Assembly (NCBI GenBank): GCA_017445755.1
Contig: JAFSSE010000041.1
Coordinates: forward strand, 144,768 to 208,767
DNA length: 64,000 bases
Reading direction: 5' to 3'
Source: Bacteroidales bacterium
Lineage (GTDB): Bacteria; Bacteroidota; Bacteroidia; Bacteroidales; UBA932
The notes under the pieces were generated by a model. The model was given only the letters and a program-made list of their open reading frames with translations, was not told the origin of the DNA and did not search any database. Below are positions 17,501 to 26,066 of the stretch, piece after piece. The position numbers and the translations under genes were made by a program. Position 1 is the stretch's first letter. Each line of letters opens with the position of its first letter.

Positions 17501-17935
17501 ACCAAGGACGAAATCAAGTGGACCTCCGCTGCCGAAGCTGACAAGTTCTGGAACTTCCTCGAGCAGGATTCCTACCTCTCGACCCACAAGGGCCAGTATG
17601 CCGAGTCATACGCCGTCCACGCTCCGATGGTCCACTATGTTGACCTCAGGGCTACCCAGGACTTCAAGATCCGCATCGGAAAGAGCGTCAATACACTCCA
17701 GCTCAGCTGCGACCTCATGAATGTTGGCAACCTCCTGAACAACAGCTGGGGCGCTATCAACATCTTCGACGAGAGCGTCAACGAAGGCCAGATCCTTACC
17801 ATGGATCACCTTGAGAACGGCGAGCCCGTCTTCAAGACCAATTTCAAGGGTGACTCCCCCAAGACCTGGAACCACTCCCACTCCGTTGGCTCGCTGTGGT
17901 ATCTCCAGCTTGGTCTCAAGTATATGTTTAATTAA
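14600..17935 (+). CDS. Oar-type TonB-dependent outer-membrane receptor
   Basis: 1111 residues with a signal peptide (cleavage near SYAQ, residue 23). A carboxypeptidase-like regulatory domain (about 30-110, [19 protein letters not shown]) is followed by an Oar-family plug: [74 protein letters not shown]. A large barrel ends [10 protein letters not shown]. Oar-like receptors are a different clade from SusC and have no SusD partner; in some species they export or import macromolecules. The next gene, a surface-type lipoprotein with BACON and GLUG repeats, starts 14 nt after the stop, and a terminator then closes the unit. Substrate unknown; the next operon suggests nucleic acids or nucleotides. 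Confidence 0.9.
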   Translation: [1111 protein letters not shown]

Positions 17936-17949
17936 TCACATAACCTGGC

Positions 17950-20900
17950 ATGAAACTTAACAGAATCATCCTCGGTATCTTCGCCGGCGCAGCCCTTCTC
18001 TGGGGCTGTCAGCCGGACAATGCCGTAAATGCGGGTGACGGTGTCATCACTGTCGACCCTTCAATCGTTGAGGCCGCCAGCGCCGGCGAGACCCTTACCC
18101 TTTCGGTAACGTCTTCCGAGGCCTGGACAGCCAAGAGTGAATCCGACTGGGTCACTATTTCTCCTGCAAGCGGAGCGGCTTCCGCATCTACCGTAAAAGT
18201 ATCCGTAACCGTTGGGAAGAATCCCAATGAGAAGGCCCGTTCGGCTGAGATTACCTTTACCGCCGGTGCTTCCAAGAAGATTGTCTCCATTACCCAGAAA
18301 GCAGGCGGTATCGAATACGGTACGCTTGAAAATCCTTATACCGTCGCAAAGGTTGTCGAATTCTGCGGCGACCTCGCTGACAAGACCCCGACCTCCGCGT
18401 CGTACTATGTAAAGGGTATCGTAAGCCAGGTTGTCGAGGAGTTCGGCACCCAGTATGGTAACGGTACCTTCTGGATTTCCGATGACGGATCCAGGGACGG
18501 TGCCCAGTTCGAGGCATACCGTATCCTCTACCTCGAGAATGAGAAATGGGCCCAGAAGCACGTTGACGCCAAGGCGAAGAATGTCGCCGTCGGTGATGTC
18601 GTCGTGATCTACGGTCCTGTCCAGAACTACGGCGGTACCCCTGAGACCGCTTCCGGCGCCTACCTCTATTCCATCGAGGAGGGAACCGCTCCGATTCTTT
18701 CATGCTCCAACGCCGAGCAGACTGTCGTCGCTTCCACGACCGAGGTGAAATTCACCATCACCCCCGCCAATGTCTCTGCTTGGACCGCAAAGGCGAAGGA
18801 GACCTATGACTGGGTCACCGACTTTACGAAGAGCGGTGAAGGTGAGTCCGACCTTACGGTCACCATCCAGCCGAATACCGGCACCGAGGCACGTACCGCT
18901 GTCTTTGTAGTCTCCGCTGAAGGTGCTGCCGACATCGAGGTCTCCCTGACCCAGGCCGCCCCGGCTGTCGCTACTACGGTTGCAGAGCTCGTCGCCCTCA
19001 TTACCTCGACCGACAGCAAGAATCCTTCCGTCTATGAGGCCAACATCCCGGAGACCGCTCCGATTGTCGTTTCCTATGTAAATGGCGGCAACGTCCATAT
19101 GGAAGACGCTACCGGCGGTATCCTCTTATACAAGACCGACTCCGGCCTTGCCGCAGGCGACAAGATTTCAGGCAAGCTCTCAGGTACCGGTTATATCTTC
19201 AACGGCCTTCCCGAGATTACCGCATTGGGTGATGCATATGTAAAGACCGCAGGTACCGATATCCCCGAGACCGTCGTTACCATCTCCGCCCTACTTACCG
19301 ATTTCGATAAGTACATGAGCCGCCGCGTCAAACTCGAGAACGTCACTGTGACGAAGGTTGTCGATGACGCCAACCGTACCGGCGAAGTCGCCCAGGGCGA
19401 TGACAAGATCGCGGTCTATGCGGGTCTCAAGAACTCCGGGCTCACCCTTGCCGAAGGCGCCACTGGCGACCTCATCTGCTTCCCTCATCCTTACAAGGAC
19501 AGCAAGCAGGTCTACTTCTGGGACAACGCCGACTTCTCCGGCGGAGCTACCAAGCTCACGACCATCAAGTCTGCTGACGACTGGGCCAAGTTCGCCGCAG
19601 CCGCAGCCGAGTATACCGCTGAAGAGACCGTCACCCTTGCCGCTGACATTACCGTCACCGCACCGGTCGATACTCTCTTCTGCAACTTCGACGGTGGTAA
19701 CCACACCGTTACCTACGCATTCACCGCCGGAGAAAACGACGGACTCAAGGATGCTTCAGGTAGTGTAATCGAAGGCAATGAGAAGAAAGCGAACCTCGGT
19801 CTTTTCCGCGTCGTAAAGAACGTCAAGGTCAGTAATGTAAAGACCGCCGGTTCCATTGCGTTCGCCCCCGCAGCCGGTTCCGGTACGTACCATATAGGCG
19901 GTATCGCCGGTATGGCTCGTGCGGGAGTTACCCTTGAGAACTGCGTGAACGGCGTCGACATCCTCGCCACTACAAAGGTTACCCACCACGAAGGCGGTAT
20001 CATCGGTTACACCGAGCCCGCCGACGGCGCTCCGGTTAAAATCAGCGGCTGTACCAACAACGGTAAAGTCGAAATGGTTATTGACGGAGCTTCAAATGCT
20101 TCCCAGATCGGCGGTATTGTGGGCCATATCCAACTCAGCGCCGATGTTCTCTCCTGCGTCAACAACGGAATTGTCAACTATACAGGTACCGGTACCCCCC
20201 GTATCGGCGGTGTGGTCGGCTATGCCAATTTCCCGACGGACATCAAGTTTGTCGACTGTATTAATAACGGAGCTGTTTCCTCGCTTGCCGTCGGAACATC
20301 TACGTCCACTTCTTATAGCTATGCAGGAGGTATTTCCGGGTACTACGGAACCTCAACCGCAGATGGATATGCCGGAAGCGGCACCGTAGTTTATACCAAC
20401 TGCGTCAACAACGGCGATATTACCATTGACTGCGGAACCGCTTCCACCAAATTCCGTAACCGCGCCGGCGGTATTGCCTCCCTGATTTCCTGCGGAACCG
20501 GAACGGCGACTCTGACCGGCTGCGAAAACAATGGTAAGATAAGTATCCTGAACGCCAAGGGTAACGGTGGCCACGCAGGTGGTATTGCGGGTTATGTTGA
20601 GTCCACATCAACAGCTACATTCGACTCCTGCACCAACGACGCTACGATTATCAATGAAACAGGCAATTATGCCAACAGCAGCACCGCGGCGATTCTCGGA
20701 TCCCTTGCGGCCAATGCCAACGATGCAACTCACTCAGCTGTCAACTCCACGTTCAAGAATGTCAAGGTTACGGCTAACACTGTAATCAGCTCGACGACCG
20801 CCGGAGCAACTTCAAAGCTTGGCATCATCCTCGCTCCTCAGGTTGCAATCACAACCGATATGACCGGTGAAGTAGCCGCCTGCAAGATTATCCGCGGCGC

Positions 20901-22551
20901 AACTACGACCGAAATTACGGCTGAGAACTATCAGGATTACCTCGTTCAGGTCAAGGGCACAGCCAGCACCGCCGGCGTCACCTTCGCAGGTGCCTCCGAG
21001 CCGGCCGGCATCAAGACGGCAGCAGAGCTCCTCGCCTACCTTGCCAATCCGACTGAGGATCAGGTAATTGGAAAGGACATCGATATGACCGGTGTAACCG
21101 TCGTTCCCGCGACTGATTTCACCTTCACTCTCGATGGCCAGAACCATTCTATCAAGGGGCTCAGCGGTTCCCAGCCGCTCTTCCTCAAGAACAGCGGTAC
21201 CATTAAGAACATCGTTACCGAAGGCGCACTTACCCCTTCAGACAAAGAATTCGCCGTTATCGCCAAGGAGAACGCCGGAACCATCGAGAACGTAGTCAAC
21301 AAGGCCACTGTCACCTATTCAATCGGGGCGGCTGAGGACTATATCCTTATGGCAGGTATCGCAGCCAAGACCTCTGGTACGATCAAAGACTGCGTCAACG
21401 AAGGTGCTGTCACTATCACTTCCACGAGCTCTGTCAAGGGTGTCGGTCTCGGCGGTATCGTGGCTTATCAGGATGCCGCGGTTTCCGGCTGCGTCAATAA
21501 GGGTGACATTTCCCTTTCCGCAGTGAACGTCTCCGCGAAGTCTACGGTTTATGACGCCTCAGGTGTCCTTCCCAATATCGGAGGTGTTGCCGGTTTGGGC
21601 GGAAAGACCGGATTTGCTCTTACGGACTGCGAGAACTACGGAAAGGTCAGCTACTCCCTGTCCGGAGCGGATGTCGACCTTACAGCCAACCTCAACCGCA
21701 ACCAGATTGGTGGCGTTGTCGGTGGTCCTGTAGGCCCTGTAACCGGCTGCAAGAACTTCGGCGAGGTCAACGTTTCCCTCAAGCACAGTACTCCCGGTAC
21801 AGGGCTCGGCAAAGAGATGATTGTCAATGTCGGCGGTATCGGCGGCGGCGACTATCTGTTTACCAGCACTAGCGGAACCTTCGCCAATACGAGCTACACG
21901 AACTGCGTCAATGAGGGTAATGTTACTGTAGACAGCGACGCCTCCGCTTCCAACTCTGCCATCGGCGGTATCGTCGGATGGCCTGGCCAGGAGAAAGCCA
22001 TTACCGACATTAAGACCAGCGGATGCACCAATAAGGGTACTATTACCGGACGGGGTGCAATGAAGTGCCGTCTTGGCGGTATCCAGGGCGGAACCGGCGT
22101 TATCGAGAACTGTGTAAACGAGGGTAATATCGTCCTCGAGTCCGGCAATGTCGCTTCCGCAATCGGCTCTGTCGCCGGTTTCCATTCCCAGGGTCACGCC
22201 CTCACCGGCAGTAAGGCCGGCGGAAAGGTCGAGGCCAAGGTTGAACTCACAGGCGGATGCGGCGGCCTGATCGGCAACATCGGAAATGCCGCCCATACGA
22301 CCGGCGAGGGCTGCGAGGTTAATGCAGAAATCGTCATGGCAACGCCGGATGCGACGACAACCGGTCTTGTTGTAGGAAAGTTCAACGGTAATACCAAGGC
22401 AATCACGCTCGGAACGGCTGAGAGCCCCATCAAGGTCTCCGGATCCGTCAACGGAACTGCCGTAACTGCTGATAATTACGCCAGCTACCTTTATGGTTCT
22501 GCTAATTACACCGCCGGAACCCACGTTATCAACGCTGTCTTCGGCAATTAG
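17950..22551 (+). CDS. Large BACON/OB-module/GLUG-repeat surface lipoprotein
   Basis: 1533 residues. The lipobox ends LLWGCQPDN (Cys20). Domain order: BACON domain (about 30-115, ending VSITQKAG); OB-like module (about 120-235, YYVKGIVSQVVEEF then GDVVVIYGPVQNYGGTPE); second BACON-like domain (about 245-335, EVSLTQAAP); a DUF5689-like segment (about 340-510). About 1000 residues of GLUG-like repeats follow, recognisable by recurring GGI(A/V)G and NC(V/T)N(N/E)G motifs every 40-60 residues, as in a parallel beta-helix. Such proteins are surface-exposed binding or adhesion modules. Shared modules with the lipoprotein at 22940-24874 tie the two operons together. The product is unnamed; binding of an extracellular polymer is inference. 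Confidence 0.8.
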   Translation: MKLNRIILGIFAGAALLWGCQPDNAVNAGDGVITVDPSIVEAASAGETLTLSVTSSEAWTAKSESDWVTISPASGAASASTVKVSVTVGKNPNEKARSAEITFTAGASKKIVSITQKAGGIEYGTLENPYTVAKVVEFCGDLADKTPTSASYYVKGIVSQVVEEFGTQYGNGTFWISDDGSRDGAQFEAYRILYLENEKWAQKHVDAKAKNVAVGDVVVIYGPVQNYGGTPETASGAYLYSIEEGTAPILSCSNAEQTVVASTTEVKFTITPANVSAWTAKAKETYDWVTDFTKSGEGESDLTVTIQPNTGTEARTAVFVVSAEGAADIEVSLTQAAPAVATTVAELVALITSTDSKNPSVYEANIPETAPIVVSYVNGGNVHMEDATGGILLYKTDSGLAAGDKISGKLSGTGYIFNGLPEITALGDAYVKTAGTDIPETVVTISALLTDFDKYMSRRVKLENVTVTKVVDDANRTGEVAQGDDKIAVYAGLKNSGLTLAEGATGDLICFPHPYKDSKQVYFWDNADFSGGATKLTTIKSADDWAKFAAAAAEYTAEETVTLAADITVTAPVDTLFCNFDGGNHTVTYAFTAGENDGLKDASGSVIEGNEKKANLGLFRVVKNVKVSNVKTAGSIAFAPAAGSGTYHIGGIAGMARAGVTLENCVNGVDILATTKVTHHEGGIIGYTEPADGAPVKISGCTNNGKVEMVIDGASNASQIGGIVGHIQLSADVLSCVNNGIVNYTGTGTPRIGGVVGYANFPTDIKFVDCINNGAVSSLAVGTSTSTSYSYAGGISGYYGTSTADGYAGSGTVVYTNCVNNGDITIDCGTASTKFRNRAGGIASLISCGTGTATLTGCENNGKISILNAKGNGGHAGGIAGYVESTSTATFDSCTNDATIINETGNYANSSTAAILGSLAANANDATHSAVNSTFKNVKVTANTVISSTTAGATSKLGIILAPQVAITTDMTGEVAACKIIRGATTTEITAENYQDYLVQVKGTASTAGVTFAGASEPAGIKTAAELLAYLANPTEDQVIGKDIDMTGVTVVPATDFTFTLDGQNHSIKGLSGSQPLFLKNSGTIKNIVTEGALTPSDKEFAVIAKENAGTIENVVNKATVTYSIGAAEDYILMAGIAAKTSGTIKDCVNEGAVTITSTSSVKGVGLGGIVAYQDAAVSGCVNKGDISLSAVNVSAKSTVYDASGVLPNIGGVAGLGGKTGFALTDCENYGKVSYSLSGADVDLTANLNRNQIGGVVGGPVGPVTGCKNFGEVNVSLKHSTPGTGLGKEMIVNVGGIGGGDYLFTSTSGTFANTSYTNCVNEGNVTVDSDASASNSAIGGIVGWPGQEKAITDIKTSGCTNKGTITGRGAMKCRLGGIQGGTGVIENCVNEGNIVLESGNVASAIGSVAGFHSQGHALTGSKAGGKVEAKVELTGGCGGLIGNIGNAAHTTGEGCEVNAEIVMATPDATTTGLVVGKFNGNTKAITLGTAESPIKVSGSVNGTAVTADNYASYLYGSANYTAGTHVINAVFGN

Positions 22552-22572
22552 TACTTCACTGTAAAGTTTTTT

Positions 22573-22601
22573 AAGGGTGGCCGATTCGGTCACCCTTTTT
22601 T
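22573..22601 (+). terminator. Rho-independent terminator after the GLUG lipoprotein gene
   Basis: AAGGGTGGCCGA and TCGGTCACCCTT form an imperfect stem with one G-T wobble and a tight loop, followed by a T-run at 22596-22601. It lies 21 nt after the stop at 22551. It separates the Oar/GLUG unit from the downstream nuclease unit. Confidence 0.85.
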
Positions 22602-22651
22602 GACGTTTCGTGATCAAGGACGGATGCTTGTTGTCCAGTCCTCCTAAATGT

Positions 22652-22759
22652 CGTGGCGCGGAACAAATTATTACACAACAAATTACGCAAGATGACATAC
22701 TGATTTTCAGGTACGTCGTTTATGATAAAAAGTTGACCATAAGGCACTTTCGCGCCACG
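22652..22759 (+). repeat. Palindromic interspersed repeat, copy B (108 bp)
   Basis: The same 108-bp length and the same CGTGGCGCG/CGCGCCACG ends as copy A, with the shared core ATTTTCAGG at internal position 52 and GCACTT-type sequence before the right end. Positions 22692-22701 pair with 22710-22719 in the same register as copy A. Relative to copy A a G-C pair has become A-T (22699 with 22712). It occupies the 22602-22876 gap between a terminator and the next promoter; nothing else is recognisable in that stretch. Confidence 0.8.
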
Positions 22760-22876
22760 GGTTTTCATTCAAACTAAACAATACTTATATTGAACCTTGA
22801 ACTGAGGGACTGAGGGCAGAGGACAAACTTTTTTCAGCACTATACGGTAGGGGTTAAAAATTTCTAAAAATATTGG

Positions 22877-22885
22877 TATATTTGC
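22877..22885 (+). promoter_or_regulatory. -7 promoter box for the nuclease operon
   Basis: TATATTTGC is a perfect TAnnTTTG box in an AT-rich stretch, 54 nt before ATG 22940. An in-frame ATG at 22886 directly abuts the box and would lie upstream of, or at, the transcript start, so it is not the real start. Confidence 0.75.
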
Positions 22886-22939
22886 ATGATATGGGACAGA
22901 ATTGACGAAGAGAAGATAACAAAAATAATATCAAATAAA

Positions 22940-24874
22940 ATGAAAACAAGAAGTTTGCTGCTGATGGCCCTGACGCTGGTGCTGAGCGTCTCCTGCGACC
23001 TCCTGTCGCAAAACGAAGAAGACTTCGGGGAAGCCGATATCCAGGTGAATCCGACGACCCTCTCCTTCGACCAGGGAGTTTCTTCAAGGACAGTTACAAT
23101 CCTTGCGACCCGCCCCTGGCAGGCGGAATTCAGCGAAAGCTGGATTGCGGTTGATCCCGCCAAGGGCCCTGCATCCCTGTCAGGACAGGAAATTACCATT
23201 ACAGTCCTCGAGAACAAATCCGTCGAGCGCACGGGGAAGGTCGTCTTCAACGCCGGTATTGTCAGCGCATCGCTGACCCTTACCCAGCCGGGCGACGGAA
23301 GCCAGGGAAACGGCTCCGCGGAGAGTCCCTATACGGTAAATGCCGCCATGGAGATTATCTCAGGGATGAATTCGTCCGAAAGCAAGACCGTCTATGTCAA
23401 GGGTAAGGTTTCGAAACTTGGAGAGTTCGGCGGATCCTACGGGAACTATACCTACTATATTTCCGACACTGACTCGACAAGGACCAACCTCGAGGTGTAC
23501 CGCGGGTATGGACTCAATAAGGCGAAATTCACCTCGGCTGACGACCTGAAACTCGGAGACGAAGTCGTAGTCTACGGAGATGTCGTAAACTTCAAGGGGA
23601 ACACTCCCGAATTCACTTCCGGAAGCCAGCTCGTTTATCTCAACGGGCAGACGGCGCCCATCGTCGAAGAGACTCCTGGAACGCCCGAAGGCGCGGGAAC
23701 TGCCGAGAGCCCCTTCAATGTAGCCGCAGCAATCGCCAAGTGCCAGGAAATCGGAACGACCGCATCGACGGACAAGTACTATGTCAAGGGCATCGTGACC
23801 GGCTCAAACGGCATCGACGCGTCCTGGGGCAATGCAACCTTCTATATCAAGGATGCGAACGCCACCGCGACCTTCTATATCTATCGCTGCTTCTCCTTCG
23901 ACGGGGCTCAGTTTACGACAAACGATGTCTTCAAGGAAGGTGACGAGGTCGTCGTCTGCGGTCCTCTCGTAAACTATCAGGGCAACACTCCCGAGATGAC
24001 TACCGGCGGATTTCTCGTCACGGTCAACGGTGCCGGAGCTCCCGAGCCCGTGGTCGGTACGCCGGAGGGCAGCGGAACGGCAGAGAGCCCCTTCAATGTC
24101 TCCGCGGCAATCGCAAAGGCAAAGGAGACCGGCGAAACCGAGACTACGGATTCCTACTATGTCAAGGGAACGATTAAGGGCAGCATTGACCTCAGCGCGA
24201 CGAACGGCAATGTTTCCTTCAATATTACCGACGGGGGAGAAACGACGGCTGTGTTCAGGATCTTCCGCGCGGTCGGCTTCGGCGGCGCCGCCATGGTCGG
24301 TGATGAAATCATCAAGGAAGGCGACGAGGTCGTAATCTGCGGAAAGATTGTCAATTATCAGGGTAAGACCCCCGAAACGGCCCAGGGTGCATCTTTCGTC
24401 TCGATTAACGGGAAGACCGAATTCGAGAGGAAGGAAACCGAGCCGGTTACGGGAGATGCCGCTGAGTTCGCGAGTAATATTTCCTTCTCGGCCGGGACCA
24501 ATGCCTATACCGAGAAAGCGACAGTGAACGGAATTGCCGACGTAGTTGTATATAAGCTCGGAAAGAGCTCGGCTGCCGGCGAGGCGACCGTAACGATTCC
24601 TGCAGGAACGAAGTCCATCTCCTTCTATGGAGTCTCCTGGAAGGCCAAGGAAGCGACCCTGGATATCAAGATTGGCGGATCTTCGGTCTATACCCAGGCG
24701 CTTGCCGCCAACGAAGGCGCCTCCAACAACTCCCCGTATACTCTGACGGTAACCTCTTCCGACAAGTACACGTACGCTTTTGACACCGCGCTCACCGAAG
24801 CGGTTACGGCGACAGTGACGACCACTGGGACCAATACCCGTGTCATCCTCTTCGGCATTCAGGCCGCCAAGTAG
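22940..24874 (+). CDS. BACON lipoprotein with three repeated OB-like modules
   Basis: 644 residues from ATG 22940, which gives a clean lipoprotein signal (SLLLMALTLVLSVSC, Cys18). Domain order: one BACON domain (about 25-105), then three copies of an approximately 125-residue module. Each copy opens GxAESPxxVxAAxxI, continues YYVKGxVxG, and ends EGDEVVVxGxxVNYxGxTPE with a short linker. A C-terminal jelly-roll-like domain (about 525-644) ends RVILFGIQAAK. The modules resemble OB-fold domains that accompany nucleases in Bacteroidales (DUF6359/YhcR-like, assigned from memory). The next gene, a secreted nuclease, starts 1 nt after the stop, so a surface nucleic-acid-binding role is a reasonable inference. 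Confidence 0.8.
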   Translation: MKTRSLLLMALTLVLSVSCDLLSQNEEDFGEADIQVNPTTLSFDQGVSSRTVTILATRPWQAEFSESWIAVDPAKGPASLSGQEITITVLENKSVERTGKVVFNAGIVSASLTLTQPGDGSQGNGSAESPYTVNAAMEIISGMNSSESKTVYVKGKVSKLGEFGGSYGNYTYYISDTDSTRTNLEVYRGYGLNKAKFTSADDLKLGDEVVVYGDVVNFKGNTPEFTSGSQLVYLNGQTAPIVEETPGTPEGAGTAESPFNVAAAIAKCQEIGTTASTDKYYVKGIVTGSNGIDASWGNATFYIKDANATATFYIYRCFSFDGAQFTTNDVFKEGDEVVVCGPLVNYQGNTPEMTTGGFLVTVNGAGAPEPVVGTPEGSGTAESPFNVSAAIAKAKETGETETTDSYYVKGTIKGSIDLSATNGNVSFNITDGGETTAVFRIFRAVGFGGAAMVGDEIIKEGDEVVICGKIVNYQGKTPETAQGASFVSINGKTEFERKETEPVTGDAAEFASNISFSAGTNAYTEKATVNGIADVVVYKLGKSSAAGEATVTIPAGTKSISFYGVSWKAKEATLDIKIGGSSVYTQALAANEGASNNSPYTLTVTSSDKYTYAFDTALTEAVTATVTTTGTNTRVILFGIQAAK

Positions 24875-24875
24875 T

Positions 24876-26042
24876 ATGAAACGCCATCTCAGCTTGCTGT
24901 TTTCCCTCTTTATCGGGGCCGTTCTCTCCGGCGGGTGCTTTGCACCTTCCGGGGATGCGGAGACGGTAGAGTTGTCCTCTCCGGGAGGATACTCACTTTC
25001 CCAAAAGGGTGGAAGCATGTTCCTTTCCGTCTCGTCGAACGCCAGCTGGACCCTTGAAATCGTCTTCGAGGGCGAGGATGAGGGCTGGGCGGAGATTACC
25101 CCTTCCTCCGGCACCGGAGACAAGTCGAGCATAGTCCTCTCCTGGAAGACCAACAATTCTGACAGCGAGCGCTCGTTCCGTGTTGTCGCTTCGACAAAGT
25201 CGGTTACCCCCACGGAAGGAGTCCTGTTTACCCAGGTCGGCCCTTCCCGGCCGGTAAACCATGACGGCACATCGACGAAGGCCGGATGGCTGGAGCTCCC
25301 TGAAACGAAGGATGGAGACGGGTTGGATTTCTTTGTCCATGACATGCCCCTCGGCGGCCAGACGGTCCGGAATTACTCCTTCTACTGGGACTATGACGCC
25401 CTTGTGGCCCACTGGGTAGCGTATCCGCTGAACAAGGGGCTTTACGGGAGCGGTACCCGTTCGGATGCATGGGCCCTCGACCCGCTGATTCCCGAGGCGG
25501 GACAGCCGGTCCTTTTCAAGGGCTTCCAGGAGAGCGGTACATATGCCCGCGGCCACCAGCTTCCTTCGGCCCACCGGCTGAACTACCAGGCCAATATCCA
25601 GACCTTCTACGGGACGAACATGACCCCGCAGCGTCATACCTTCAACGAAGGGATCTGGGCAACCCTGGAGGCGAGGGTCAAGGACTGGAGCTCCTCCTGC
25701 GATACTCTCTACTGCGTCACCGGCTGCGACCTCAAAGGCAGTACGCAGTACGCCCATGACAACTACGGCTCGCCGGTTGCGATTCCGACGGCCTACTGGA
25801 AGGCCTGTCTCCGTTACAGCAGCGCCGGAACCGTCGGCTTCAACGGCTACTCCGCCTGCGCCTTCTACCTCAAGCACGACTACAGCGGAAGTTCGCTGAC
25901 TTCCTCTATGGCCATTTCCATCGACGAACTTGAAGAAATCCTCGGAATAGACCTCTTTGTGAACCTCCCCTCGAAAGTCGGCGCCGAAACGGCTGCGAAG
26001 ATAGAAAGCCAGAATCCGTCTTCGGTTTCCCTCTGGTGGTGA
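24876..26042 (+). CDS. BACON-domain lipoprotein with NUC1-type DNA/RNA non-specific endonuclease domain
   Basis: 388 residues from ATG 24876, with lipobox LSGGC at Cys21. A BACON domain (about 30-122, ending LFTQVG) precedes a beta-beta-alpha-Me nuclease domain (about 135-380). The catalytic segment reads YARGHQLPSAHR with His227, and the metal/structural segment reads YGTNMTPQRHTFN (Asn248, Asn257) followed by Glu265. These match endonuclease G/NucA-type enzymes that cut DNA and RNA without sequence preference. Odd: the usual Asp of DRGH is Ala here, and the SADR-like motif reads SAHR. Surface location follows from the lipid anchor. It is followed after 24 nt by an EEP phosphodiesterase gene. 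Confidence 0.9.
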   Translation: MKRHLSLLFSLFIGAVLSGGCFAPSGDAETVELSSPGGYSLSQKGGSMFLSVSSNASWTLEIVFEGEDEGWAEITPSSGTGDKSSIVLSWKTNNSDSERSFRVVASTKSVTPTEGVLFTQVGPSRPVNHDGTSTKAGWLELPETKDGDGLDFFVHDMPLGGQTVRNYSFYWDYDALVAHWVAYPLNKGLYGSGTRSDAWALDPLIPEAGQPVLFKGFQESGTYARGHQLPSAHRLNYQANIQTFYGTNMTPQRHTFNEGIWATLEARVKDWSSSCDTLYCVTGCDLKGSTQYAHDNYGSPVAIPTAYWKACLRYSSAGTVGFNGYSACAFYLKHDYSGSSLTSSMAISIDELEEILGIDLFVNLPSKVGAETAAKIESQNPSSVSLWW

Positions 26043-26066
26043 TTCTTTGAAAACAAACCCTGACAA

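Noticed and set aside
17950-22551. Repetitive GLUG region as a CRISPR or DNA satellite
   Set aside because: Repeats are conserved at protein level in one continuous ORF, vary in length, and lack identical DNA repeats with spacers.
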